Shown here: positions 34,985 to 45,800 of the stretch, in pieces
How the letters are laid out: each line of letters starts with the position of its first letter
Numbering within the stretch: position 1 is the first letter of the stretch
NCBI GenBank assembly: GCA_966211525.1
Contig: CBIHOZ010000002.1
Span: 39,434-103,433, forward strand
Direction of reading: 5' to 3'
DNA length: 64,000 nt
DNA from: Ohtaekwangia sp966211525
GTDB taxonomy: Bacteria; Bacteroidota; Bacteroidia; Cytophagales; Cyclobacteriaceae
Translations under genes and position numbers: made by a program
The notes under the pieces: model-generated
Seen by the model: only the letters and a program-made list of their open reading frames with translations
The model's database searches: none
Told to the model about the DNA's origin: nothing

Positions 34985-35719
34985 ATGAAAGTAGCCTTAT
35001 TCGTTCCGTGTTATGTCGATCAGTTTTATCCGCAGGTTGCTATTGCTACCCTGGAATTACTGGAGAAGTTGGGAGTAGATGTAGCATACCCGGAATCACA
35101 AACCTGTTGTGGTCAACCTATGGCCAACTCCGGGTTCGAGCACCTTACCCACGGATGCAACGATAATTTTGTAAAGAATTTTTCCGGCTATGATTATATA
35201 GTTTGTCCTTCCGGAAGTTGTACCCTGCATGTGAAAGATCACCTGCATGCCACCGATGAGACAGCCGCTGCCGGCATACGCACTAAAGTATATGAGCTGG
35301 TAGAATTTTTAACCGATGTATTGAAGGTAGAAGAGCTCACCTCGAGCTTTCAATATAAAGTAGGACTACACCAAAGTTGTCACGGTCAGCGTGGCCTCGG
35401 GATCTCGCAGATGAGCGAGCTGGTTTCACCGCCATTTTCCAAAACAGAAAAATTACTCCACATGGTAAAAGGACTTGAGTTGATCAAGCTCTCGCGTACC
35501 GATGAGTGCTGTGGTTTCGGCGGTACATTCTGTGTGGCAGAAGAAGCGGTATCCGTAAAGATGGGCATCGATCGTGTAGCCGATCATACAGCACACGGTG
35601 CGAACTATATAACCGGTAATGATATGTCGTGTCTCATGCACCTCGAAGGTATATTAAGACGACAACAAAGTCCGGTGAAGGTAATTCATATAGCAGAGAT
35701 CTTAAACGCAGCACAGTAA
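34985..35719 (+). CDS. lutA: L-lactate oxidation complex subunit LutA (CCG-type Fe-S protein)
   Basis: A 244-aa Fe-S oxidoreductase with two CCG modules (CYVDQFYP then TCCGQP at about 39-44; CHGQRGLG then DECCGFGGTFC near 173-183). With LutB and LutC it oxidises L-lactate to pyruvate in the cytosol. I start at the ATG at 34985; an in-frame TTG two codons earlier is less likely. It shares TAATG with lutB. The following rhamnose genes suggest that the lactate arises from L-lactaldehyde. Confidence 0.92.
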   Translation: MKVALFVPCYVDQFYPQVAIATLELLEKLGVDVAYPESQTCCGQPMANSGFEHLTHGCNDNFVKNFSGYDYIVCPSGSCTLHVKDHLHATDETAAAGIRTKVYELVEFLTDVLKVEELTSSFQYKVGLHQSCHGQRGLGISQMSELVSPPFSKTEKLLHMVKGLELIKLSRTDECCGFGGTFCVAEEAVSVKMGIDRVADHTAHGANYITGNDMSCLMHLEGILRRQQSPVKVIHIAEILNAAQ

Positions 35720-37110
35720 TGGAGCAGAAGGTACACGATCACGCAGCACTGGCTGATAAGTTTAACAAAGATATACCGCGGGTAGACTGGCACGATAAAA
35801 CACTGTGGTTTATTCGCGAGAAGCGCGACAAGGCTGCCTGGCAGATTGCTGAATGGGAAGAACTTCGTGAGACAGCATCGCAGATAAAAAACAACGTACT
35901 CGATAACCTGCACGATTACCTGCTGGAGTTTGAAAAGCAGGCGCAGCTGAATGGCGTTACAGTACATTGGGCCGCTGACGCAGAAGAGCACAATCGTATT
36001 GTACATGCTATCATTAAAGAGCATGGCGTTACAGATATAGTGAAGAGTAAATCGATGCTCACCGAAGAGTGTCACCTCAACGAATACCTGCAACAGCAAG
36101 GTATAACGGTTGTGGATACAGATTTAGGAGAGCGCATTGTCCAATTAGCAGGAGAACCACCGAGCCATATCGTATTGCCCTGTATACATTGGAAGAAGGA
36201 AGAGATTGGAGAGCTATTCCATCAACACCTGGGCACACCCAAAGGTAATGCTGATCCACAGTTCTTAACAGCAGCAGCACGCGAACATTTGCGTCAGCGT
36301 TTCATGACCAGCCGGGTTGCTATTACAGGAGTAAATTTCGCAGTAGCAGAAACCGGTGAAGTAGTAGTATGTACCAATGAAGGTAATGCAGATTTAGGCG
36401 TACAACTTGCCGAAGTACATATAGCCTGCATGGGCATCGAGAAAATTATACCACAGCGTAAGCACCTCGGTGTATTTCTGCGTTTACTGGCCCGCAGTGC
36501 TACGGGACAACCGGTTACTACTTATTCAAGTCACTTCCGAAAACCCCGTGCCGGTCAGGCGATGCACATCGTTCTGGTAGACAATGGAAGAAGTGCACGC
36601 CTGCAACAGGAGAGTTTCCGAAATGCACTGAAATGTATACGCTGCGGTGCGTGTATGAACACATGCCCCGTATACCGGAGAAGCGGAGGACACAGTTATC
36701 AATATGCTATAGCAGGTCCGATCGGATCGATACTCGCACCGGGTCTCGATATGAAAGAACACGCAGATTTACCGTTTGCTTCCACGCTATGCGGATCGTG
36801 CAGCAACGTATGCCCGGTAAAGATAAATATACACGAACAGCTCTACGAATGGCGCCAGGTATTGGTGAAAAGCGGACACGTGAGTCCTGTGAAGAAAGCC
36901 GGTATATCCGGTATGGCAGCCGTACTGGAACGTCCGGGTATATATAAACTATCCGGGGCTGTAGGGCGATGGTTTATGAAATATATACCCGTATTGGTAA
37001 ACAATAAACTGAATCCGTGGTATAAACAACGCGAGATGCCCGCAGTACCAAAACAATCCTTTAATGAATGGTATCGTCAAAACCGGAAACAGAATGGAAA
37101 GCAGAGCTAA
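35719..37110 (+). CDS. lutB: L-lactate oxidation complex subunit LutB
   Basis: A 463-aa protein: an N-terminal LUD (lactate-utilisation) domain up to about 290 with NFAVAETGEVVVCTNEGN near 210, then two 4Fe-4S clusters in CIRCGACMNTCPVYR near 308 and CGSCSNVCPVKINIHEQ near 358. The ATG overlaps the lutA stop. A longer open frame upstream lies inside lutA and is not used. A C-terminal basic tail (KQSFNEWYRQNRKQNGKQS) overlaps the start of lutC by 17 bases. Confidence 0.93.
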   Translation: MEQKVHDHAALADKFNKDIPRVDWHDKTLWFIREKRDKAAWQIAEWEELRETASQIKNNVLDNLHDYLLEFEKQAQLNGVTVHWAADAEEHNRIVHAIIKEHGVTDIVKSKSMLTEECHLNEYLQQQGITVVDTDLGERIVQLAGEPPSHIVLPCIHWKKEEIGELFHQHLGTPKGNADPQFLTAAAREHLRQRFMTSRVAITGVNFAVAETGEVVVCTNEGNADLGVQLAEVHIACMGIEKIIPQRKHLGVFLRLLARSATGQPVTTYSSHFRKPRAGQAMHIVLVDNGRSARLQQESFRNALKCIRCGACMNTCPVYRRSGGHSYQYAIAGPIGSILAPGLDMKEHADLPFASTLCGSCSNVCPVKINIHEQLYEWRQVLVKSGHVSPVKKAGISGMAAVLERPGIYKLSGAVGRWFMKYIPVLVNNKLNPWYKQREMPAVPKQSFNEWYRQNRKQNGKQS

Positions 37111-37675
37111 GATATTGCAGGCACTCAGTAAAAAGTTTACAGACACTCCGGCACCATTACCGGAAGTAAAAGCATTTCCACCGGCAGCAGGAGAGCCTGT
37201 TGATAAATTTGAATTTATACTTCGCGGTATAGGCGGCAGAACCGTACGCGTAAGCAGCTATCGTGAGATCAACGAATTTATAGCGAAAGAATATACCGCC
37301 AACGCACGCATCATTTCCCTGGTAAAAGAAGTTGCAGGTTCTGCGATCACACCCGACATCGATCCGCATACATTTGAAAATGTAGACCTCGTAATTCTTC
37401 AGCCTCACTTTGGTGTAGCCGAGAATGGCGCAGCCTGGATCACTTCTGATCGCATGGGCGATCGCGCATTACCCTTCATATCACAACACATCGCCCTCGT
37501 CATCACAACGGACAGCATACTGCACACCATGCACGAAGCCTACGAAAAGATCGGCAATGCAAACCATCCCTTCGGCACCTTCATAGCCGGCCCTTCGAAG
37601 ACCGCAGACATCGAGCAGTCACTCGTACTGGGCGCCCACGGCCCGAAGAGTATGACGGTATTTCTTTTGGGATAG
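37094..37675 (+). CDS. lutC: L-lactate oxidation complex subunit LutC
   Basis: A 193-aa LUD-domain protein, the third subunit of the lactate oxidation complex. Conserved stretches are NVDLVILQPHFGVAENGAAW near 99-118 and FIAGPSKTADIEQSLVLGAHGPKSM near 162-186. I chose the ATG at 37094 (MESRAKILQAL); ten more codons upstream are open but lie inside lutB. The operon ends in a composite repeat. Confidence 0.9.
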   Translation: MESRAKILQALSKKFTDTPAPLPEVKAFPPAAGEPVDKFEFILRGIGGRTVRVSSYREINEFIAKEYTANARIISLVKEVAGSAITPDIDPHTFENVDLVILQPHFGVAENGAAWITSDRMGDRALPFISQHIALVITTDSILHTMHEAYEKIGNANHPFGTFIAGPSKTADIEQSLVLGAHGPKSMTVFLLG

Positions 37676-37808
37676 CCGTTAATGGTTAACCGTTAATAGT
37701 TATAAGTTATCCGTAATACCTTTGTGCAACTTCGCGCCTTCTTTGTGCCCTCCGCGCCATTGGATTTCCATTGCACGATTAACGTGTAACGTATAACGGT
37801 TAACGGCT
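37676..37808. repeat. Composite repeat: family W4 copy nested between family W3 arms
   Basis: The left arm CCGTTAATGGTTAACCGTTAA (37676 on) and right arm ATTAACGTGTAACGTATAACGG / TTAACGG (to about 37806) are W3 words in opposite sense. Between them, at about 37718-37765, lies a W4-like stretch (CTTTGTGCAACTTCGCGCC, TTCTTTGTGCCCTCCGCGCC, TTGGATT). It separates lutABC from rhaM. No gene is visible. Confidence 0.65.
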
Positions 37809-37874
37809 GCCCGATACTACAGGACACGCTTTCTCATTCTATATTCATAGATTGTTAAACCAATCAGACCATCT

Positions 37875-38189
37875 ATGAAACGAGCAGCGTTCAAAATGAA
37901 ACTCAAGCCGGGCTACCGCGATGAGTATAAGAAAAGGCACGATGCCATCTGGCCCGAATTGAAGGAGTTGTTGCAGCATGCCGGCATCCGTGACTATTCC
38001 ATTTTTCTTGACGAAGAAACCAACACACTGTTTGCTGTTCAGAAAATAGACGGCAATGCGGGTTCCCAAGATTTAGGCAAGACTGAAATCGTTCAAAAGT
38101 GGTGGGCCTATATGGCCGATATCATGGAGACTAATCCGGATAACTCTCCGGTATCTATACCGCTTCCGGAAGTTTTTTACCTCGACTAA
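37875..38189 (+). CDS. rhaM: L-rhamnose mutarotase
   Basis: A 104-aa enzyme interconverting alpha- and beta-L-rhamnose. It matches E. coli RhaM (YiiL) across its length: the catalytic His22 lies in RHDAIWPEL, WWAYMADIMETNPDNSPVS near 76-95, and the C-terminal EVFYLD. The upstream DNA has GATTG-TTAAAC-CAATC at 37850-37865, inverted half-sites resembling those of the susC operators. It is 8 bases from the esterase gene and leads the sugar-degradation block. Confidence 0.95.
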   Translation: MKRAAFKMKLKPGYRDEYKKRHDAIWPELKELLQHAGIRDYSIFLDEETNTLFAVQKIDGNAGSQDLGKTEIVQKWWAYMADIMETNPDNSPVSIPLPEVFYLD

Positions 38190-38197
38190 ATTACCTG

Positions 38198-39742
38198 ATG
38201 CGATCCATTATTACCTTCTGTTGTATACTATATATCAGTACCGTCTCGGCACAGGTGAGGCCCGCGAGTGTATTTGGTAATCATATGGTGTTACAACGCG
38301 ATATGCCCGTACCGGTGTGGGGCACAGCTAAAGCAGAAGAGAAGATTACACTCGAACTGAATGGTCAGAAATTGAAAACAAAAGCCGATGGGGCGGGTAG
38401 ATGGTCCGTTATATTTAGTCCCATGCCTGCAGGAGGTCCCTATACATTAAAGGTGTCAGGTAAAAATACAATTACCTTTACGGATATATACATCGGTGAA
38501 GTATGGCTCTGCTCCGGACAATCGAACATGGATATGACGGTAGCCCGCGAAGATCGTTACTGGTGCGGTGTATATAACGAGCAGGAAGAAGTAGCGAATG
38601 CGAACTATCCACTTATCAGGATGTTTGATGTAGACTTCAATCCGAAAGATGAACCGCAGACTGACGTGAATGGTAAATGGGAAGTAGTATCACCTCAAAC
38701 CATCGGACATCTGTCGGCCACAGCCTATTTTTTTGCCAGAGATATATTCAACAAGTATAAATTCCCGATTGGATTAATCACAACAGCCTACGGAGCAAGT
38801 ACAGCCGAAGCGTGGATCAGTCGCCCGGCATTGCAAAGTCATCCGCAGCTCTCGTTTTTACTGGAGGAATACGCGAAGAAATGTGCTGCCTACGATACAA
38901 GCTATACCGCCAAAAAGAAATATACTGAAGCCTATACATCCTGGAAAACAGCATCCGATAAAGCTGCAGCAGAAGGAAAAGACAAACCACGCGAACCTAA
39001 AAATCCCGATCCGCATCGCGATCAGCACAACCCGGCAGTATTGTACAATGGCATGATTGCTCCACTGGTGCCTTACGCTATACGCGGTGCAATCTGGTAC
39101 CAGGGCGAATCCAACGGACCAACGGCCAGGCTATACGACACAATCATGGAAACACTTATTGCTACCTGGCGAAAAGACTGGACGCAGGGAGATTTCCCTT
39201 TTCTGTATGTACAGATTGCCAACCACCAGGTTCCCGTAAACGAACCGGTTAAAGATGATCCCATGGTATGGGTGCGTGATGCTCAACTTCGGAATCTCTC
39301 AATTCCAAACACCGGCATGGCTGTAGCCATCGACAATGCTAATCCCGACAACCCCAACGACATCCATCCAAAAAATAAACAAGCTATAGGCAAACGACTC
39401 GCTTTGATTGCACAGGCAAAAGTATATGGCGAAAAAGCGCTTGAATACTCCGGGCCGCTATATTCAAACATGAAAGTGGAGGGCAATGCAATCCGTATAT
39501 ACTTTAATCATGGTAAGACATTAAAGATTCATGGCGATGCGCTTCACGGATTTGCCATTGCCGGCAGCGATAAGCAATTTGTATGGGCCACCGCACGGGT
39601 AGACGGAAACTCCGTGATTGTATATAGTCCGGAAATAAAAGAGCCTGTGGCAGTACGCTATAACTGGAGTAAAAATCCTCCCGGTAATTTATATAATGAG
39701 GCTGGCTTACCCGCATCTCCCTTTCGAACGGATTCAGATTAA
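38198..39742 (+). CDS. Sialate O-acetylesterase-like carbohydrate esterase
   Basis: A 514-aa secreted SGNH-type esterase with a signal peptide (about 1-18, ending VSAQ). Block I with the catalytic Ser is CSGQSNMDM near 104-112; WYQGESN near 300 and an IHPKNKQAIGKRLA stretch near 389 with the catalytic His follow. The family removes acetyl groups from sugars, and in plant-polymer loci the targets are acetylated rhamnogalacturonan or similar. An N-terminal jelly-roll-like region (about 20-90) precedes the esterase core. The gene sits between rhaM and GH106. Confidence 0.87.
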   Translation: MRSIITFCCILYISTVSAQVRPASVFGNHMVLQRDMPVPVWGTAKAEEKITLELNGQKLKTKADGAGRWSVIFSPMPAGGPYTLKVSGKNTITFTDIYIGEVWLCSGQSNMDMTVAREDRYWCGVYNEQEEVANANYPLIRMFDVDFNPKDEPQTDVNGKWEVVSPQTIGHLSATAYFFARDIFNKYKFPIGLITTAYGASTAEAWISRPALQSHPQLSFLLEEYAKKCAAYDTSYTAKKKYTEAYTSWKTASDKAAAEGKDKPREPKNPDPHRDQHNPAVLYNGMIAPLVPYAIRGAIWYQGESNGPTARLYDTIMETLIATWRKDWTQGDFPFLYVQIANHQVPVNEPVKDDPMVWVRDAQLRNLSIPNTGMAVAIDNANPDNPNDIHPKNKQAIGKRLALIAQAKVYGEKALEYSGPLYSNMKVEGNAIRIYFNHGKTLKIHGDALHGFAIAGSDKQFVWATARVDGNSVIVYSPEIKEPVAVRYNWSKNPPGNLYNEAGLPASPFRTDSD

Positions 39743-39772
39743 ACAGAATTAAAATCTTAAGTATACCTATAT

Positions 39773-42706
39773 ATGGTTCGCACACGTGTTATACTTCTTT
39801 TGTGGATTGTGATTGGCGCTGCATCCTGCTCGAAGGAAGTAGCCGTAAAACCAGGATGGACAACAGCAACCCAAGAGAATAAACCCTGGAGTCGCTGGTG
39901 GTGGGAGGGAAATGCCCTTACAAAAGAAGGTATCACGGCAGAGATGGAAGCGTATAAGAAAGCAGGTATTGGCGGATTGGAAATTACACCTATATATGGT
40001 GTTCACGGTTATGAAAAACAATTCATTGATTTCCTGTCACCACAATGGATGGAATTGCTCATTCATACATTGAAAGAAGCCGAACGATTGGACATGGGTA
40101 TCGATATGGCTACCGGCACGGGCTGGCCATTTGGAGGACCGTGGGTTGGTGATGAATATGCCTGCCGGAATATGTATCACCAGGTATACGAAGTAAAAGG
40201 TGGCGAAAGTCTCAAGGACAAAGTTATCTATATACAGCCGCCCTATCTTCGAGCGGTAGGAAATCAAATCTATGAGTTTAGCGATAAGCCTACGCCTGAG
40301 AATACAATAGGACATGGATCGATGAAGGAACCAGCTCCGCGAATGGATCCGAAGAAGATTGATATAAAGGATCTTGTACAGCCTATAGCTGCCAATAAAA
40401 ATTTACAGGCACTGGCATTGGACCAGGTGCAATTCGAGCGGTCCATTCCTTTGCAGGTATTAATGGCCTATAGCGATGAAGGTAAGTCAATCGATCTTAC
40501 CAGTCAGGTAGACACCAACGGAAAACTCAATTGGACAGCGCCTGCCGGCAACTGGAAACTATATGCTGTATTTGCAGGCTGGCATGGTAAAATGGTTGAG
40601 CGTGCCGGACCCGGTGGTGAAGGAAATGTAATTGATCATTTTTCTGATGCTGCGCTCAAACATTACCTAAATCATTTTGACAGTGCTTTCAAAGGTCATG
40701 ATATAAAATCACTGCGCTCATTTTTTAACGACTCGTATGAGGTAGACGATGCTCGGGGCAGCGCAGACTATACCCATACCTTGTTCGATGAATTCAGCAA
40801 ACGAAGAGGTTACGATCTGCGTGGACATTTACCGGAGTTATTCAACAAAGATCACGAAGATCATAAGCGTATACTCTGCGACTATCGTGAAACCGTTTCG
40901 GAACTCGTGCTGAATAATTTTACACTTCCGTGGAAAGCGTGGGCGCACCGGCACAATGCACTGATTCGTAACCAAGCGCATGGTTCACCGTCAAATATAC
41001 TTGATCTCTATGCAGCCGTTGATATTCCGGAGATAGAAGGTATAGAACCGCTGCGAATCAAAATGGCATCTTCTGCCGGAAATGTTACCGGCAAAAAACT
41101 GGTCTCATCCGAATCAGCAACGTGGCTCAATGAACATTTTGAATCAAACCTGAGTGATATAAAAATTGCAGTCGATCGGTTTATGCTCAACGGTGTCAAT
41201 CATATCGTATATCACGGCACCTGTTACTCGCCTCCGAATGAACCGTGGCCGGGATGGCTTTTCTATGCAGCGGTACACATGAACCCGCGCAACAGCCTGT
41301 GGGATGATACCCCGACTCTGAATAATTATATAGCGCGTTGTCAATCGCTCCTGCAAAGCAGTCGTGCTGATCACGATATACTTTTATATTTCCCTATATA
41401 TGATCGGTTCTCAACGCCCGGTAAGGAAATGATCGAGCACTTTGATGGTGTTGGCAAACAATTTGAAAATACAGCTTTTCGTGACGGGGCCGAGTATATG
41501 TACACGAACGGATATGCTTTTGATTTTATATCCGACAAGCAGATTGAAAACAGCACGATCGATAATGGATTGATCAAAACAGAAGGTAAAGCAACGTATA
41601 AAACCATCGTAATACCGCATTGTGAATATATACCATTGCGTACTATGGCCAACATCATTTCATTGGCAGAACAAGGTGCGACCATTATAGCCTATAAAGG
41701 TTTCCCTGTGACCATTGCCGGTTATGCCGATCGTGCGGATAAAGAAAATCAGTTTCGCGGATTGATCGATGGATTGAAAGTAGTAAGAAATAAAGGCGGT
41801 GTGCGGGAAATGCAGGCTGGAAAAGGTCGTATCGTAGTAGGCGATGATCTGGCGCAGTTACTCTCGTCTGTTAAGGTGCAGAGCGAATCAATGGTGGACA
41901 ATGGTCTTCAGTGCCAGCGTAAGAAAGATGCAGACGGTACGGTAGTATATTTCATTTCCAACAATACCGATAGTACATTCAACGGATGGGTGTCACTTCA
42001 GACAAAAGGGGAAAATATAGTGTTGCTCGATCCGATGACTGGCGAAGCAGGAAAGGCCCGTGTTAAAAGCGATACACAATCGACACAGGTATACCTTCAA
42101 CTGACGGCTCACCAGACTATATTTGTGAAGCTATACAACACGCCTGTAGACCTGCCCGATTTCAAGTACTGGCAGCCCTCTACGGAGTCTGTCTCATTAA
42201 ACGGAACCTGGAAAGTTACATTCACCAAAGGCGGTCCTTCACTTCCTGCAGTCGTACAAACCGACACACTGAAGTCGTGGACGCAATTCAACGGAGATAT
42301 ATACCCGACTTTCTCCGGAACGGCAATCTATAGTCTTGCGTTTGATAAACCTGTTTCGCAGCCACAGCAATGGTTGCTCAAGCTTGGCAAAGTAAAAGAA
42401 ACGGCTGCGGTATATATCAACGGTAAATATATCGCTACGCTGATCGGTCCGGTATACCAGGTTGCTATCGATCCGGCTATGCTGCAAAGTAAAAATATAC
42501 TGGAAGTGCGCGTGTCCAATCTCATGGCAAATCGCATCGCCGATCTCGATAAACGAAAAGTATTCTGGAAGAAATTTTACAACGTCAATTTTCCATCGCG
42601 TAAACCGGAGAATCGTGTGAACGGCATCTTTGATGCTTCACACTGGCAGCCTCGCGAATCAGGGCTCATCGGTCCCGTCATGCTACAGGCTTTGGAAACG
42701 CAGTAA
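39773..42706 (+). CDS. GH106 alpha-L-rhamnosidase-like glycoside hydrolase, lipoprotein
   Basis: A 977-aa lipoprotein (signal ending IGAASC, Cys20). The start of the mature part, PWSRWWWEGNALTKEGI, and IGGLEITPIYGVHGYEK, then MATGTGWPFGGPWV, are hallmarks of GH106. C-terminal beta-domains with FNGDIYPTFSGTAIY and TAAVYINGKYIATLIGP complete it. GH106 releases terminal alpha-L-rhamnose from rhamnogalacturonan or arabinogalactan side chains. Catalytic Glu assignment needs an alignment. It is the third gene of the rhaM-esterase-GH106 run, just before susC. Confidence 0.88.
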   Translation: MVRTRVILLLWIVIGAASCSKEVAVKPGWTTATQENKPWSRWWWEGNALTKEGITAEMEAYKKAGIGGLEITPIYGVHGYEKQFIDFLSPQWMELLIHTLKEAERLDMGIDMATGTGWPFGGPWVGDEYACRNMYHQVYEVKGGESLKDKVIYIQPPYLRAVGNQIYEFSDKPTPENTIGHGSMKEPAPRMDPKKIDIKDLVQPIAANKNLQALALDQVQFERSIPLQVLMAYSDEGKSIDLTSQVDTNGKLNWTAPAGNWKLYAVFAGWHGKMVERAGPGGEGNVIDHFSDAALKHYLNHFDSAFKGHDIKSLRSFFNDSYEVDDARGSADYTHTLFDEFSKRRGYDLRGHLPELFNKDHEDHKRILCDYRETVSELVLNNFTLPWKAWAHRHNALIRNQAHGSPSNILDLYAAVDIPEIEGIEPLRIKMASSAGNVTGKKLVSSESATWLNEHFESNLSDIKIAVDRFMLNGVNHIVYHGTCYSPPNEPWPGWLFYAAVHMNPRNSLWDDTPTLNNYIARCQSLLQSSRADHDILLYFPIYDRFSTPGKEMIEHFDGVGKQFENTAFRDGAEYMYTNGYAFDFISDKQIENSTIDNGLIKTEGKATYKTIVIPHCEYIPLRTMANIISLAEQGATIIAYKGFPVTIAGYADRADKENQFRGLIDGLKVVRNKGGVREMQAGKGRIVVGDDLAQLLSSVKVQSESMVDNGLQCQRKKDADGTVVYFISNNTDSTFNGWVSLQTKGENIVLLDPMTGEAGKARVKSDTQSTQVYLQLTAHQTIFVKLYNTPVDLPDFKYWQPSTESVSLNGTWKVTFTKGGPSLPAVVQTDTLKSWTQFNGDIYPTFSGTAIYSLAFDKPVSQPQQWLLKLGKVKETAAVYINGKYIATLIGPVYQVAIDPAMLQSKNILEVRVSNLMANRIADLDKRKVFWKKFYNVNFPSRKPENRVNGIFDASHWQPRESGLIGPVMLQALETQ

Positions 42707-42714
42707 CCCTAAAA

Positions 42715-42730
42715 ACCGGATTTTTCCGGT
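42715..42730. terminator. Small hairpin after GH106
   Basis: ACCGGA-TTTT-TCCGGT is a perfect 6-bp stem 8 bases after the GH106 stop but lacks a clear T tract. It may be a weak or regulated terminator that lets part of the transcription run on into susC. Confidence 0.35.
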
Positions 42731-42749
42731 ACTTCAAACGTTTTAGGAG

Positions 42750-42814
42750 CGGTATAGTGCAGGATAGTTCCGGGCATAACGGGAGGTAAATTCATGTTAC
42801 GCGCAATCGATTGC
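42750..42814 (+). promoter_or_regulatory. susC-1 control region with palindromic operator
   Basis: CGGTATAGTGCAGGA at 42750-42764 and the palindrome GCAATCGATTGC at 42803-42814 recur at the same distance upstream of the second susC (57022-57091). The palindrome is of the type bound by LacI-family repressors. The susC ATG is 20 bases further on. Confidence 0.6.
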
Positions 42815-42833
42815 ATCACCAAATCAACCTCCT

Positions 42834-45800
42834 ATGAAAAAATGTCTATCTATTCCGATCAGATCATCCCTCGATCTGTTTGTCGCATGCTTCCTCATTT
42901 TCTGCATGAGTATCTCTACAGCTCAGGCGTATCAGACACGCGTGATCAAAGGGCAGATACTTTCATCAGATGACAACACTCCGCTGCCGGGTGTGAACGT
43001 ACTTGTAAAAGGTACAGCCAACGGTACAGTTACCGATGGTGATGGTAATTATTCCATCGAAGTACCCAATGCCGATGCTATACTGGTCTTCAGTTCCATC
43101 GGGTATGCCACCACCGAAATAACAGTAGGTGGCCAGTCATCCATCAACCTGTCACTCAACCCCGATGTTACTTCGTTAACAGAGGTTGTTGTGGTAGGAT
43201 ATGGTAGTGTAAAGAAGAGCGATGTAACGGGAGCTTTGTCGTCTGTATCGGCTGAGCAGTTACGCGCTATACCGGTGCAAAGTATATCGCAGGCCATGCA
43301 GGGACGCGCGGCCGGAGTAGATATAGCACAGAACAGTTTTCGCCCTGGTGACAACCCGGTGATCCGTATACGTGGTAACCGTTCGCTCATCGGTGGTAAC
43401 GATCCGCTCATTGTACTCGATGGTATACCTTTACCCGAAGGTTCCAGCATCAACGACTTTAGTCCAAGTGATGTTGAATCTATCGAGATATTGAAGGATG
43501 CATCATCCACCGCTATATATGGTTCGCGCGGAGCCAACGGTGTTGTACTGGTAACTACCAAGAAAGGTAAAGCTGGTAAAGCTAAAATTACCTACGATGG
43601 TTATTATGGAGTGTCCTCTCCGTTGTCGGAAATCGACATGAAAACCGGAGGCCAGCATGCTGAGATGCGCAGAGAAGCATTGCGTAACAATGCTGGCTTT
43701 GTATACACCGTACCGTGGGCAGATGTCAATCAAGACTTCGCTGCTTTCAGTCCTTCTGATATAGAGATGTGGAACTCTGTAGCTGACGGTTACCAATGGC
43801 AGGATCGTGATGCCAGAATACCGGTGATGCGACCAGTTACGGCAGACGAACGCGAAGACTTTGAAAGTTACTATGCGCAGTATGCATATCGTTATCCGGA
43901 AGGAACAGCTTCGCGCACGGCCGAGATACAAACTAAACTTGATAACCTGCGCGCATTACTGGACGATCCTAATTTGCAGATACCGGTATATAATCCGGAA
44001 AAAGTACGATCAACAGATTGGGGTGATCTTGCGCTACGCACCGGGCGTAAACAAAGTCACCAGTTCAGTGTAGCCGGTGGAACGGAAAATATAGGTTTGT
44101 TCTTTGGTGCCGGATACTATAACGAAGAAGGTATACAGAAAGGACAGGACTTCGAACGCTTCAATGCAAAAGTAGGACTCGACTACCAGGTAAATGATAT
44201 ACTGAAAGTAGGAGGTACCATCACCGGAACACTCTCTACACAGAACTATGGATCACCGCTATATTTCAGAGCGATAGGACAGTTGCCGCTGGCTATTCCA
44301 TACGATGCAACCGGCAAGATCATTTTTCAACCCGGTGGCGATCCGCTGATATTTAGTCCGCTCAATGAAATTGATGATTTCATAGACGACCGAAGAACAT
44401 CACGTGTGTTTGGAAGTTACTATGCCGATCTCAAACTGTTCAAGGGATTTCGTTACCATGTAAATATAGGTACCGATTTAAAAGAGTATAGAAGAGGTCG
44501 CTACCAGGGATCGTTTACCTCTGATAGAAGGGGCGGTACATCATGGGCCGAGTATAACCAGGAAAACCGTTTCACATGGGTTATGGAAAACCTGCTCTTC
44601 TATGATAAACAGATTGGTGACAAGCACAACATTGGTTTAACAGCCATGTATAGTATGCAGAAAGATCGGTTCGAGTCATCACTCACCAACGTTGCTAATT
44701 TACCATACGAGTCGCAGCTATACTATAATTTAGGATCCACCAACGCTTCAGGTCCGGATGCATTTGCCAGTGATTTCTCCGAGAAAGTAATTCTGTCCTA
44801 TATGGCGCGCGTGAATTACTCGTTACTCGATCGTTACCTGGTAACCCTGACCGGTCGTTATGATGGATTGTCTCCGTTGGCCAAGGGAAATAAATGGGGA
44901 TTCTTCCCATCGGCATCCATCGCCTGGAAGATCCACCAAGAACCATTCATGAGCAGTGTAACATTCGTGGATGAATTGAAACTACGCATTGGTTATGGCG
45001 AAGTGGGTAACGCAGGCGTACCACCGTATCTCGCCAAAGGAAGATTGAACAAAGTTCCGTACGTGTGGGGTGAGACACCAGCATGGGGATATGCTCCGCT
45101 ATATATACAGAACCCGAACCTGCGCTGGGAGGGAACACGATCACTCAATGCCGGTATAGATTTCGGACTGATCTCGGGAAGAGTTACCGGTACACTGGAA
45201 GTATACCAGCAAACTACCGATGACCTGATGATGTGGAGACAATTGCCAACGGCTTCCGGATTCTCCTCTATACTTGAAAATATAGGCAAAGTAAGAAACC
45301 GCGGTATTGAAGTTGCATTGAATACAGTAAATATAGATGCCGGTAATGGACTCAAGTGGGAGACGAGTATAATTTTCTCCAAGAACAACGAAGAGTTGCT
45401 TGAACTATATGGCGGAACGAACGATGACCTTGGAAACCGCTGGTTCATCGGACATCCCATAACAACCTATTATGATTGGCAACCAATCGGTGTATGGCAA
45501 ACAAATGAAGCCGATGCAGCCGCAGTCTATAAAAGAATTCCGGGACAAGGCAAGATCCAGGATCAAAGCACGGATAATGATGGCGATGGTATAAAAGATG
45601 GTCCTGATGGTGTGATCAATGCCAACGACCAGGTTATACGCGGAAACAATGTGCCCGACTGGACAGGCAGTATCATGAACAAAGTCTCCTTCAAGAATTT
45701 CGAATTGTCGTTCATGCTATATACCCGTCAGGGATCAACGATCGCGAGTGGTTATTACAGACCTGCTCTGGCCGGACGTTATCCGGAACCTGCTCTTGTT

